Source of the DNA: Numida meleagris
Lineage: Eukaryota > Chordata > Aves > Galliformes > Numididae
Assembly: GCF_002078875.1 (NCBI RefSeq)
Contig: NC_034419.1
Coordinates: forward strand, 17,081,090-17,145,089
Direction of reading: 5' to 3'
DNA length: 64,000 nucleotides
Under the pieces are notes generated by a model. That model was not told the DNA's origin and did no database searches. It saw only the letters and a list, made by a program, of their open reading frames with translations. The position numbers and the translations under genes are program-made. This document shows, one piece after another, positions 37,201 through 49,600 of the stretch. Every line of letters begins with the position of its first letter. Position 1 is the first letter of the stretch.

Positions 37201-40200
37201 TTCAAACAGAGATCAATGTTCATTAACTCTGGCAGCCAGGTGAGCTGTGATTATCAGTCTGTATGGACGCAAGTGTTTTTCTGACTGCTTTGCTGTTTAT
37301 ACAGGAAAAGCGTTCCATTGAAGAAGATGGGAACTAATTAATTAATAGGTTAATTATGATCTTATTATGCTTATTAGTCATTCCCTCTGCAACAGCACCA
37401 AGGTGTTCCAGGCTAAAGAGCCTATGTGCTAGGCTCTGTACATGCACTGAATAAAATGCTTTGCAGTGCCCTCCAAGGGCTCTGTTGTCTCCTTCCCAGA
37501 AACTCCAGGGTTAGCTACTCCAGAGGGTGACTTGCAGATTCCCACAAAGCTGGTGTCTTCCTCACGCTGTTGAACACCTGTGTGTGGTGCTATGGACATT
37601 AAGTTAGCTGTAGATCTTGTAGATCTAGCTGTAGATCTTTGATTAAAAAAAAATAAATAAGTTTTCTGTGTCCAGCCCTATTTGAAGATGGGTTGTTTAA
37701 CGTGCACTCAACTCCATTATGTTTGCTCATGCAGAAATATGTGCAAAGGAGCACGGTTCTTTCAGATCCATCTGAGTGACTTGGAGACCTAAGTCCAGAT
37801 GTAAAAAGGGGTATGGGCAGTACAGCAGCTGGGCAAGTAATGCATTGTGAACAAAATGGCTTTTTCAATACTTGTGAAGTTTCCCTTCAGCTGTAGCAGT
37901 GTTTTAATTTTATTAGAATTTATATTTCTGATCAAAACCACATTGAATGGTTTTGACGATTTTGAAATTCTGAAGTCTGGGGCTAAAGAATTCCTTTGAA
38001 GTGACCCTTATGCATAAGAAGCTCAGAATTACCTGTAAGAAGCTTTGGATCAGTGTTTTTAGAGAGGGTTAAGATGAAATGGAGATTCAAGGGAAAAGTC
38101 TCAAACCTCCTACATCAGGAATGCAAGAGACTGCTCCACTGAAAATTGATGGAAATGAGGAGCTCGGTTACATATGTCTCTACGTGATTCTGAAAAAATG
38201 CAAAAAAGAGGTGCAGTCCTCACTTTTTAAAGCATAGGAATAACATTTGGAGAGAAGCTTGTGAGCTGCAAAGTTAACTTGGGTCATGGCTAAATCAGTG
38301 GCCTTGTGCCTTTATATATATAGCCTTGTCTAAGGTCAACTGTGAGACTACAGCTAAAACATGTAATGTGGGAGCTTGGGAGAATGGCTAGAGGTGGGTT
38401 CTTTGGGCATGCTTCTTAACTTCCCTGGTTGTTCTTGAGTAGTGAAAATGAGGTTATTTTGTACTTTTCTCTGTTTCTTAATGGACGGCAATTTGCTGTA
38501 TTGAAAGTTTTATATGTCCTGAGATCTAGAAGGCAGAACACATCTGCTACACAGAAATAAGTAATAATTAACACTAATTATATATTAAGACTAATATAAA
38601 AAAAATTGCTGATGAGTCCTCAGCAGAATTAACAGGTGATGAGGATGCTCAGATCAACAGTTTGATTTGCTTACACTGTGCTCCTAATTCTGCATCTTAG
38701 CAGTTGTTTGTTACTTGGGAGTTTGGGAGGCATTTTTGGACTCTCAAAAGTCGTCTCAGTATTGGTTTACATTAAACTGGATCATTTTCATTTAGATAGG
38801 TATTCTGCATTTTGTGTGTTTTTTTTCCAATTGAGCAGAACTGCTTGCCCATAGTTGAACTACAGCCCTGAGTTCCCATGTTAAGAACAAAAGCGTGGGC
38901 TTTCACTTTAACTGTAAGCAGTATCTGGCCCCCTGCCTTCTGCTTGCCCCATATCAGGTTCTTCCCTCAGCTGGTGATGGGGTGCAGCCTTAAATTTGAT
39001 GAGAAGTTGGCTACAATGCAGTCCTGCACTTTAAATGCCATGACATTTCTTAGTTATTAACATAAGAACATTAAATTAAAATTATGTTCCACAGGGACTG
39101 TAGCTTCGTATGGCTTGAGAGAATTCACTTGCTTATTCAATGAGCTTAAGCTGATTACATTTGCAATTAATACGTTTTTTCCAGGGGTACCACTTTGGGA
39201 CAGAAGCAGGAGCTAAATTTTGCTGTGAGATGCTCTGGCCCAGCACCTCAGGGTTCTGCCTGGCCTTTGCTCACACATCCAGCCTCCATCAGCTGCAAGT
39301 CAGAGAAGTCACCTGAGTAAGTAAGTCTTCTAAGATTGATTCTTTAAATAGCCAGCTATGAGGATCCATTCCCAGCTGGTGTAAGTTTGTATTGGCCTCA
39401 TTGCCTTTCACGCAGCCATGACAATTTGCATCAGCTTGGATCTGCCCTGTTGAGTTCTGAATAGCTTGAAAATGATTGCAAACAGCAGCTTTGCAGAAGG
39501 TGCGTGTTCAAATGTATATGTGCCACTCTATAACCTATGATTAAAATTTGCTGCAGTTAAACATACACACTTCTAACTTACGTGTATGGTGATTCATGCC
39601 TGAAAAACTGGAGCACTGGCTTTAGTTGTTACCATCAGATAATCTAAAAGCTCTGCTGAAACTGTTATATTGCTTGTATAGTTATGAAATAGGACATGCT
39701 CTAAATTGGAAACTTTAACTTGTGCTTTGATTAATCTTCCTGTGAAACATGGAGGTCATCCCTGACTTCCAGATATTTTTACTCCCTGTGTGTATTAATT
39801 TCCAGTAGCCTGGAGTTTAATACACATTTCTCTATTTCATTTCCACAATTAATTGTTGTAAGACAACACAGATAAAAATGCAAATGCACAACTTATCTTT
39901 ATGCTTTTCAACTGGATGTTTACAGTTGCATTTACAGTGAGCTTCTAAAACTGCCCGAACAGCTTTTCCAGATATGAAAATTACAAAGATACCTTTATAA
40001 ATTACAGATTTTAAAAACTCCTGTCATTTTAAACTGCTGTGTTTTTTATATTTATTGAAACTATTTTGAATATAAGCGCAACGATTTCTTTTTTTTTTCT
40101 TTGCAGTTCCAGGGTAATACACGATATTACCATATATCAATATGTACATATATTTTTTTCTTTTCCTCCAGAAAGATTTTAGAATAGAGACCCATGAGAC

Positions 40201-40960
40201 TGAGCATTTCTTGCAATGGTTGCCTTTAAGTTCTCCACACAGATCCACTGTTGTGACAACATTCTGGAATCAAATGTGAAAAAATACAAGAAAACTGCAG
40301 GTCTTGACAAAGACACTGGGCTGTTACAGCTGCAGTGTGATGGGGGCATTGGGAAATCAAACTTTTCAGTTTTCCCTGAGATACTTTTCTATGGCTGGTA
40401 GGGAGAAATTAATTTTTGGTTATTTGTTATTTAAGGAAGAGCTAATATAGTGGGGAAGATTATGTTCAAGCAAGCAGATAGTTTTCCTTTACCTTCCTGC
40501 AATTAAACAAGAATTGAACCAGGGAGTACCTAACAAGGAGCCCATGAACACTGCAAATTTACTGCCATAAATGTTCAAAATGTTCTTCTGTGTCCCAGAG
40601 AGGCCGCTCTTCAGGAAGAGTTATATTTTCCTGTGCATCCTGACAGAGACTTTTCTATTTCTTAGGCAGGTTTTCATTTAAAAGATAACAGGATATCACT
40701 TCAGTAAACCGTATGTCTGCATCTGTAGTAAATGCAAAACATGAGCCCATGATTCATCCAAACTTCATGTCTACAGTTTTTGACATGCCTTGACTTGTGG
40801 GTTTGTATTTTTTAGAATTGTTCTCACAGGAAATTATATTGTTATTATCAGTCCTTCCAGGTGATTAATCACCTGTGGTGTATATTTGTATATTTGCTCA
40901 ACTTATGTCATCCCAAGGTTATTGTTATTGTCTGCTCTACTCATCAGGGCAATAGCTGGA
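31257..40960. other. Unassigned, mainly unique non-coding sequence
   Basis: No gene is recognised over 9.7 kb. A GC-richer patch at about 34,350-34,690 carries overlapping open frames on both strands of up to 112 codons without known motifs. A cluster of TAATTA-type sites at 37,334-37,358 is listed separately. Short tandem duplications such as two copies of GCTGTAGATCTT near 37,607-37,640 occur. Confidence 0.6.
37334..37358. promoter_or_regulatory. Cluster of homeodomain-type TAATTA sites
   Basis: Within 25 bases there are overlapping CTAATTAATTAATAGG and GGTTAATTATG motifs, giving at least three TAAT/ATTA cores. Homeodomain proteins commonly bind TAATTA. In AT-rich DNA such clusters also arise by chance, so a regulatory role is only a guess that cross-species conservation would have to support. 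Confidence 0.15.
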
Positions 40961-41058
40961 AATCACAGAATCATTTAGGTTGGGAAAGACCACTACGGTC
41001 ATCTAGTCCAACCATCGACCCATCACTGTCATGCCCACTAACCATGTCCCTGCGTGCC
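40961..41058 (-). mobile_element. CR1 LINE 3'-end fragment, antisense
   Basis: The plus strand reads AATCACAGAATCATTTAGG, then TTGGGAAAGACCACTACGG, then TCATCTAGTCCAACCATCGA, then CCCACTAACCATGTCCCTGC. This is a good reverse-complement match to the CR1 3' end and is better preserved than the copies at 7.4 and 17.4 kb, so probably younger. The 3' end is at the left and the element points along the minus strand. The copy is truncated to about 100 bp, as is usual for CR1. Confidence 0.9.
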
Positions 41059-44000
41059 TAGTAGGGACCTGGCTAAGGCTGTGTGCTGGCCAACCCGTAG
41101 CTTTGAGTCTCAGTCTAGAGGCCAGATGTTAATGTGTGCGTTTCACACCATGGTAAATAGGATGGCTATATCCAGGAGTGTGCTGCGCAGACAGGGCAGC
41201 ATCTTTGACACTGTGTAACCTCAGGGTTCTTTTTCTGGACTCTTACACCTCCCTGACCTGAATATAGGTTCAGTGCGATTGTTTGAGCTACAAGTGTAAT
41301 ATTTAGAGTTGACTTAAAGGTAGAAAGCAGACTAGGAACACTTTCGCTGTATAATCGGAGGGCAAGAAAAGTAATGATGAGTATACAGAAAGAAATGTGT
41401 GCTGGGGCAAACAGAAGCTCACGGCAGCTCTCAGCAGGCAGTTTCATGCAAAGAGAGCTAGGCAATGAATGCCTTTACAGTGTTCTGCATTTAGGTATGA
41501 AGCAGTGCATTCAGCAATTTAAGCCAGGAAATGAAAAGCAGTATTGCATCCTTTCTATTTGTCTTCAAATATTAGTAGCAAATGGTGTTAGAACTTCAAC
41601 CAAGGCAACAGGTAGGCTGGCCAGACTTTTAGTTTGTTTCTTATCACTTCAGGGTGATACTTCCATGCAGTCTTCACTGTGTTTGTGCTGGCAAGCAAAA
41701 CAGCTCGGAGACGAGCTGGCAGCAAGTTGTGCTGCTAAGGCCGTTTGCTGGATTCCACTTTGTGTTGCAAGATCTGTGTTTGAGCTCTGTATGATGATAA
41801 ACAGAGTTTATCATTGCTTCTTGCAGCAGCTTCAGCCTAGCCCTGGTAGCTGCATTAACCACATGGCTTAAAGCCAGGGTAAAAGTGTCTTTTGTTTGTA
41901 TCTTCATGACTGTAAGAATGTTTCTAAGTTAAGCTCTACTGTAAGCTCGTACTTACATGCCTAGAAAAGGAGACTGGTTTCATCTCTTGCATGTAGCCAT
42001 TGGATGTACTGAGGAAGGCAGCTGAACAAAGTCTCCGGCGTCCTCTGCTCTATCTCCTATTCAGGACTTGATAGCAATTATAAAATACTTGCTTTTTCCT
42101 TCCTTTCTCACTTTTTCATTTATCTCCCCTGTTGTTTGCACAGAGAATAATACATGTGTTCTGAACTCTTACTGGCCTCTCATGCTTGTTCTCAAAATAA
42201 ACCGATAATAATGTGCTCAAGCTGTGTTTGCCCATGGAAAGCAGGGAAGGTCTGGTTGTCTTTGTCAACATTGCTGCTTCCGTGGGAGCACAGAACGGAT
42301 CTGTGGAAAATTTCTCTGCACTAGCAAAACTGCAAGAGGCAGCACCAAGTGTCTTTAGGGAACAAAATGCCATGGCAGCAGAGCTCTTGTGCCACCCTGT
42401 AAAACTAAGGTTAGTTCTTTGAGTTAGCTGATTTTCAAGGTCTATCATTTGTGTGTTTTTTCTCGATCATTCAGGTGGCAGTTTTCCTGTCCAGGCTCCT
42501 GACTGCTCGTATGCTGTGATAAAAGCAAATTCAGCTCAATGTGACTGAGCTTTTGTACTGCTAAAATGAAGGCTTTCTACTCTTCATCACTAACTCGGGC
42601 TTGAAGATCCCTTATCTGTGTCAACATGAAGTAATCCACATTGAGACTGTAACACCTGCTTTTGCTGGGTTTAGCAAAATCCTAGTCCTGATAAAGTCAG
42701 ATGCTAATTTTGTGGTACTCTGGAGGGTAGAAAAACGCACTATGTCATAAATTTGACGTAAACTCCAGTACTTGCATCAAGATTCCAGTGACTCTTTGAG
42801 AGGTAGGAGATAAAGGAATAATTTTTTAAGAAGATTTTTTTTCAGTAAAGGGATCTTTATTCTTTTATTTTGGAAAAATGGTTAGAGATCCTGAAAATGG
42901 TAGCTTCTTGTATTTAGTATTTACTATAATTTTCCTTTTTTTGCCTTGAGTTTAACAGTACCATCTGTTAAAAATATTAGTAGTGGAGAAATACACTTAG
43001 TAAGGCAAAAATAATTCCTCATTTTTGTTTGAATTTACAATAGTTTAAATAAAATAAAAGAGCAAATAATAAAGTTCCCAGGCAACATCCAAGCTTTTCT
43101 GTATCACCTTTCCTTTGCTGTCATCTGCAGAATATAATTGAATTATCTGTCCTTGGTAGATAAGAAGTAACACCCCTTTCATCTCACATACATGCATACA
43201 TTTTGCTTTTCTAGTGTTGCTTTTCAGAGTTTCCAAGAGAGATCTTTGCTTCTTATCATCCCACCAACCTTTGGGTTAATGTTGCTATAAGAACTTCATC
43301 TGCAGATAGCCGTGCAGCCTTCTCAAGCTGTCACTGCGTTCTTCCCACCATCTGGTTGCCATCCCAAAAGACTGGCAACGTTCTATAGGCCTTCTGTATG
43401 GGAGGATTATGTACTACTTGCTCATCAGCTCTGAAGCAAGCTTCCAGGTTTGTTTGTCATTGCTGTTTTTTTTTGTCTGCAATGCTTTTGAATGTGACGA
43501 TGGGAGACAGTTCTATTTGTTCCTCAATCCTGCTGCAAGCTTCCAGGTCTTCTGCTAATTTGTACTGCATTGTTACAAACACTGATCGCAATCGATGCAA
43601 TAACTGCAGAAGCTGACAGGGATGCCCAGATTTTGGAATGAGATGAATTTGCTGGAAGCAAATAACGAAGCAGAAAATAGACCAGTTTCCCAGTCCGCTT
43701 CTGTTGGTTTGGCAGACAGTTGCTTGGCAATGACTGTTCTTGAAGATGGGAAAGAAAACTACTACAGCACCTGAATTCTCTCTCAAACCCACCACAAACT
43801 CAGGAAATAGATTCCTGTACAATAGCAAGGGAATGTGCCTTTGTTAGGATTTTTATAGTTGCATGCTAAGTCTGAGGAAATACTGTCTCCTTTGATTGAT
43901 ATATTGGAGAGATAAGTCCTGCAATTGTCTGATAGAATTTGTGCTTAAATGCTGCTTCTTGCTGAATGTAAATATTTAGGATGTATTTTTGCACAACAGA

Positions 44001-46078
44001 CTTGACATGTTAGAAAATATAATGTAATGTTTTCCTTATTCTACACACACCATTTATATCACTCATAATAATACCCGAGTTACATAAATATTTAACAACA
44101 AATAGACACTGTGCATTAAGGATGAAAATTCAGAGCCACAGAAACAGTGTTGGATATTTCTATATCGTGTTTGGAGTGGTTTGGTTTTTTACTGTCAGTA
44201 GAAAAGGGTGAATATCATTTTAATGGTCTTCCTTTGGAAGTAACCTAATTATCCAACTGCCTTTCTGAAGGCAATGAGGAGCAGAAGGGGAATAAGAACA
44301 ACAGCAAAGAGCGCAGAGTTTGCTTGTAGGTACACTCATCAAAATCTTGTTTTGCTATTTCCATGAAAGATTTTCAATCTGTAATTTGGTGTACAAAGGT
44401 AGACTATCTGCACTGCTTCTTTCTAAAGAGTATTTAACCTCAAGAAGAAACGTAGTTCCGATCTTTCGTGAAGCCTGCTGCCAACATTGTGTCTGTTACG
44501 CATATTAAGTGGTTATTGGTGCCTTCAATCTTCAGTAGTGTCACAGAGGACCCAGGAGTATTTTTCTTTCATATACACTGAGTTTTGTTTTCTTCATTTA
44601 AGCTGGAGTTGACAAAACAGTCTCTGTCAACAAAATGGGCAGTGTGTTACTGTACAGTGATCAGAAAATGTGTATGTTTTCTGTATGAACATATTGCTTA
44701 GTTTCTCGGTCTACTATTTTTAATTGTCTACTATTTTTTAATCTCTCCAAATTGAAATAACATTGAAGAACTACTGCATATTGGGGTATTTGAGAAGGTT
44801 GGCCCTGCTTAGTCTACCATCACAGAATGATTGAGTTACTTTAGCCATTATGTTGCCCAGAAGTCACAAAGTCACGGAGTAATACACCAGTTACCAATTT
44901 CCACCAGATCTACCTACTACTGCACTAAATGCACAGGTAGCAGTGTTCCAGCTTATGAGTGGAAGGTGTGGAGCATTCAGACAAGGAGCATGATGACCAC
45001 AGGCATCCACTTCAAAACAAGGAGTCAGGAGTAGATGTAACGAGCATCAGGCTGTAAGATGCCCCGTGTCTCATGCAAACACATATATATTAAAAAGAAA
45101 AAAGTTCTATCTAACATATTTCTTCCCAACAAAAATCACTATATCATAAGTGCTACTGTCACTACTTGAGCAAAATAAAACATCTAGGCACAAACATAGC
45201 CCCTGTGCTATGCATTATGGGATGTAATACAGCAAAACCACATCTGTATGATATTAGTATCCATGCATGAAGTATTATCAAGAGTTCTAGAGTTCTTGTG
45301 TAGGCTTGGTCATTGTAGTAGAAGATGTGAAGTAGTCTGTGCAGCATGAATGAACCTCTGATAATGAATTATTTTTCATATTTAAATTTTATCATATTTT
45401 TCAACAGTTTTAATCCAGAGGTTTAAATGGTTTTTCTTCTGTTGAAAGCAAGCATGCTGCACAACAGATCATATATTTCTCCCACAGTGCTTAAAGATAA
45501 GTGGGAATCGTTTCTGAAATCAGCTAGGTCTAGGTTCATTCCTCTGGTTTCAAAGATTGACACTCATCCTCTGTGTGTCACAGGGATGTGGGACAGAGTT
45601 CTGTTGCCTGCTGAATATCTCCTCCGTTGTCAGTGGCAATAAAATTTTCTTTTATGATGAAAACCTGCTTTAAAAAAAGACAGCTAAAGAAAACATGACC
45701 CCACTCTGAAAGCAGCAAAAGATCTGCAGCAAGCTGTTCCCCAGTGAGTCAAAGCAGACCCTGAAAAAAAATCACTTTTTATGCCCACACCTAGCTCTTT
45801 TTAATTATACCATTACTTTAATCACACTTGCTGTCTGACGTCCCATTACGTGATTCCAGTGTTGCCAGAAGGGAAGGTTTTTTGACTTGAGGAAATAAAA
45901 TCTGATTTCTGAGTACTCCAGAATGATCGCTCTTGCAATAGTCAGACTCTTTTCAGCTGTCTGTGGCAGGGGGGAGCAGGGAGATGTAAGTCTTTTTTTG
46001 CTGCTTGTGGTGGGAACTAGATATGTTTTAAAGTAACAGATCCAAAATCTAAAGGTACTCTTGAGTACATTTCTTTTT
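41059..46078. other. Unassigned non-coding sequence
   Basis: No gene is recognised. A 165-codon plus-strand frame at 41,374-41,871 shows no domain and is flanked by no trustworthy splice sites. A weak minus-strand exon candidate at 43,457-43,603 is listed separately. A 14-base direct repeat, GCAAGCTTCCAGGT, occurs at 43,436-43,449 and 43,535-43,548. Confidence 0.6.
43457..43603 (-). other. Weak candidate 3'-terminal coding exon
   Basis: On the minus strand CCCTGTCAGCTTCTGCAG, an acceptor-like site, precedes position 43,603. The following frame stays open for 48 codons to a stop at 43,457. It reads through YKLAEDLEACSRIEEQ and ends in FKSIADKKKQQ. The charged, helix-like composition is more protein-like than other frames in the window. 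However, the frame also extends upstream through the supposed intron to 43,828, and no AATAAA is seen close downstream. I do not recognise a gene, and the call could easily be wrong. Confidence 0.2.
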
Positions 46079-46083
46079 CTTAC
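46079..46083. repeat. Left target-site duplication of the solo LTR
   Basis: The five bases CTTAC immediately before the LTR are repeated exactly at 46,635-46,639 directly after it. Such a 5-bp duplication is the mark of retroviral-type integration. Confidence 0.85.
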
Positions 46084-46634
46084 TGTCTTAGTTTCAGCTG
46101 GGATGGAATCATTTTCTGTGTCTGGTATATCAGTGCCTGGTATGATGCTGTGTTTTACTTCTAGGAGAAAAACAATGTCAGTAACACACTGATGTTTGTA
46201 GTTGCTGCTAAGCAGTGTTGTACAGAGCCCAGGCTGTTTGCCGCAAAGAGCCCAGGGAGCTGGGAGGCAACAGAATTAGGACAGCTGACTGAAACTGGCT
46301 AAAGGGATGTTCCATACCATATGACATCACGTGGAAGGAATTCTGAAGGGAGTGAGAGTTCATCTTGCAGTCTTCCACTGCTTTTGGGCTAGCTGGGCAT
46401 CGGTTAGGGGGTGGTGAGCAATTGCTTGTGCATCACTTGTTATACACATTCATATACATATATTCTCAAAATTATTATCCTTTTCCTTTTCTCTATCTTA
46501 GTAAAGAGTTTTATCTCAACCCATGAGTTCTACTTTGTTTTTTTCTTTATTCTCTCTTCCATCCTGCTGGGAAGAGGTGGGAGTGAGTGAACAACTGTGT
46601 GGTGCTGAGCCACCTGCTGGGTTAAGCCGCAACA
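46084..46634 (+). mobile_element. Solo LTR of an avian ERVL-like endogenous retrovirus
   Basis: The element starts TGTCTTAGTTTCAGCTGGGA and ends GGGTTAAGCCGCAACA, so it has the TG...CA ends of an LTR, is 551 bp long and is flanked by an identical 5-bp duplication (CTTAC). Internal stretches such as CTGGCTAAAGGGATGTTCC, ATACCATATGACATCA, CTGGGCATCGGTTAGGGGG, TGGTGAGCAATTGCTTGTGC and TTATCTCAACCCATGAGTTC match my memory of a widespread bird LTR family of ERVL type, in plus orientation. The interior of the provirus and the second LTR are absent, as expected after recombination between the two LTRs. A 5-bp duplication agrees with ERVL. The family name is from memory, and no viral protein is encoded. 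Confidence 0.9.
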
Positions 46635-46639
46635 CTTAC
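46635..46639. repeat. Right target-site duplication of the solo LTR
   Basis: CTTAC directly follows the final CA of the LTR and is identical to the copy on the left side. The lack of mismatches suggests a not very ancient insertion, though five bases carry little dating power. Confidence 0.85.
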
Positions 46640-49600
46640 TGGGCTGGTAAGAGCTATTCAATTAAAAAACTGTATTTATAATCCGCCCAATAATCTCTTA
46701 AGATTATTCAATTTCATCTGCCCCCTCCCCCCAGCAGCTCAGATCAAGAGTTACTATTATTTATTCTATGGATAAAGAGAAAATGTTCCCTGCAGAACTT
46801 AAGGGATGTATCACCTATGTTAAGCTCAGTACTTAGAAAGGAGCAATGGAAATGTAAGAGAGGAAGCCTTGTACTGTGGGCTGGTGCTGATTTAGGACTC
46901 AGTTCTTGTTGTACTACAGACTTGACCTTGGGGCTCTTTGTGTCTTCATTTTGTAAATGGGAATGAGAAAATTTCTGCATCATTATTATACATTATTATA
47001 ACCTGCTTTATTTACACAATTACCGTCTTTGAGAGGGTCACTGTAAGAGGAATTCAAATATTCTCACAGCAATTTGCTAAAAGCAAGGATCAGTTATGCA
47101 TTAGAAGCTGAACACCAATAACGGCTTAGGAGAGAGGAGAAAAACTTTATTGTCACAGCTCCACACAAGAATCTGTACAAAATTACAAAAATGTAATCTA
47201 ATTATTTCTTCTGCATCTCAGGAAAGCTGTCAGACTTGAGTGGTTCCTGTACTTTTCTCTCCTTTTTCTATGCAGACTATAGGCTTAGAACAACCTGTTC
47301 TCACTGCCTTTGTAAAGACCACATGGTGCAGCTGGCTTTTCAAAGGGCTGCTAGCCACTAGAGAGCTGAATAATGGGTTTCTACAGCCTGAGCTGCTGAG
47401 TTTTAAGGGTTTTGTTGTCTATGGCTTGGAAGATAAAATACACATATTAGTAAATCCAGACATATATAAGGTTTGGTACCCTCTCATTGGTTTTATGAGA
47501 CTAGAGCCAATTTCTTTGGTGGTATCTTAGGATAACCTAAATGGGATGATTCTCTTCCATTTTTGTATTTTATCCAAATAATTGTCCAGTTACATTTGTT
47601 AGACCCGTGACGCTTCCCTGTTATCAGACTGGTGTTTTCACTTGCAGCCTATTGAAGAACGAATATTCACTGAATATTCTTTTTATTGGTTATTTGTGTT
47701 CTGGGACTGTTGATATACTCGAGACTAGAGTCTGTGCGCATTTCTGGAGCTTGGAGATCCATGTCTGCAAGAGAAGGAACCAGAAAAATACAAAATTGTG
47801 TAGTGCAAATTTAGCAATGACTATTGTCTGGAAAACACTCGCCAGCAAGGCGAGTTACCTCTAGCAAGTACTGCTTGATATGCTAACTCCGATGTGTGTG
47901 ATAGGCAAAGAGGCTTTGAAAAGAGGAGGTTAGCAGACTCAGCTGGAACCAGGGCTTTTTAATGCTGTGATAAGATATTTTATATTCCTTAAAAACAGTG
48001 TTTCTGCTCCAAATATAAATATCACACTACATGAGAATAAAACAAATGAAAATTTCTATATAGGAGCAGCCTAATGACCAGGCAGCTCATTAGGGAAGGT
48101 GAGGAGGAAGAAGAGTAAATAATTATGCTGCTGGATTCATAGCGCCAATTGCAGTCACTCAGTTTAAATTCTGTGGAAGTCAACAAGTTATTTTCTTTTA
48201 GTTTTTTTTTCCTTAGCAGTGAGGGATCTATTTCAATTTATTTTCACGGTAGGGTATTGATATGATTGGGGTGGTCAGGAGAAGACCGGCTTTTGTTGCA
48301 AACTATAAAAGATAATATCAGCCTTTAAACAAATTAGTGGGACAACAGAATGAATGCCACATGCATGTGGTCTGAAACTATAAAGTGAATCAACTGATAT
48401 CTGTGAGTTACGTGAATATATGTATACATTTCAGCATTGCTATAAAGCAAGTTGCAAAGCAGACAATAGGGCCTTAGTTAATGTGCATGGGTCTTAACTT
48501 CACTCTGTTAAACTGTCCCAATTATTTCAAACATGCCTAGATTTTTAAAGTGAGTCAGGCTTACAAAATAGCGACATATAGAAGTGTTACAGACAACTTG
48601 AAATGGTCCTCTATTCTTGCTGATGCGTTGCAATAATTGATAGAATCCATAACGAAAATGTTTCTATACAGTGTTATCCCTGTGGGATACTTCCGAACAC
48701 ATTTATTTGAAATATTCTTGAAATAACATTGTTTTCAGTAAGTAGTGCAAAATACCTTAATTCATTTTTTCCATTCTTTTGAAATTATCACTGATACACT
48801 GATAAATGTTGAATTTTAATGATAAGATTATTTTGATCCGAGACTAAGCTCTTAGGATGCAGTGGAAAATGAAAAGCAAATCAGACCACTGTAGCCACAT
48901 TCCTTCCATGCTGGTAGTACTCATCAGTTCAAAAGAATCCCTTTGTCTCCAATTTACAATCCAATTTACAACATCCACCTTCTGCTCAAGGCTCCATACT
49001 GCTCTGCCCTTGCCCATCGCTCCTTTGCCCAGCAGCAAGAATTGACCTGTGCTGACTCACTGCAGTCAATGGGACAGCACAGAAGAAGAAAAACCTCCCT
49101 ATGTTTCTTGGCCATCCCACCTAACTACCTTCATGCTGGGTGATCTGTATTTGCAATGCAGAGGACAGTTCTACTGAGGCACCTGAACTGAATCACCAGG
49201 GAGTCCCCATGGATTTAGTTCCACCATATTTGCATATTTAATTCCATGAAATTAGCAGAGAGTTTGAAAGGGAATTAAAAATTTCCTCCAAAAATTATGG
49301 AGCAAATTAGCTGATCCTCTGAATATCCAGACATAATTAGAAACCAATAACTGCTAGAAAAACAAATGTCAGCCTCAGCTGGAGGTGTCAGTAGGTAGTC
49401 ATCAGTGAGCACTTTTTTTCTTCCCCCAATACAAACAGCAGATGAGGTTATCCCTAAAATAAACATAGCCCATCTGCTATCCTCAAGTTTAGCAAAGAGA
49501 GAAGGTGAAAACAGGCACAGATTAGCACACAGATTAGCATTTGGTGGCATAGAAAACACTTAAATTCAGAAAACTATTAGAAAGAGAGAGGATCCAGAAG

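Noticed and set aside
41374..41871. 165-codon plus-strand frame starting MMSIQKEMCAG
   Set aside because: It resembles no family I know, has patchy composition with many Cys and Leu and no pattern, and shows no trustworthy exon boundaries. It fits a chance frame.
44820..44835. ATCACAGAATGATTGAG, resembling the start of a CR1 tail
   Set aside because: The similarity stops after about 12 bases and no GGTTGG segment follows.
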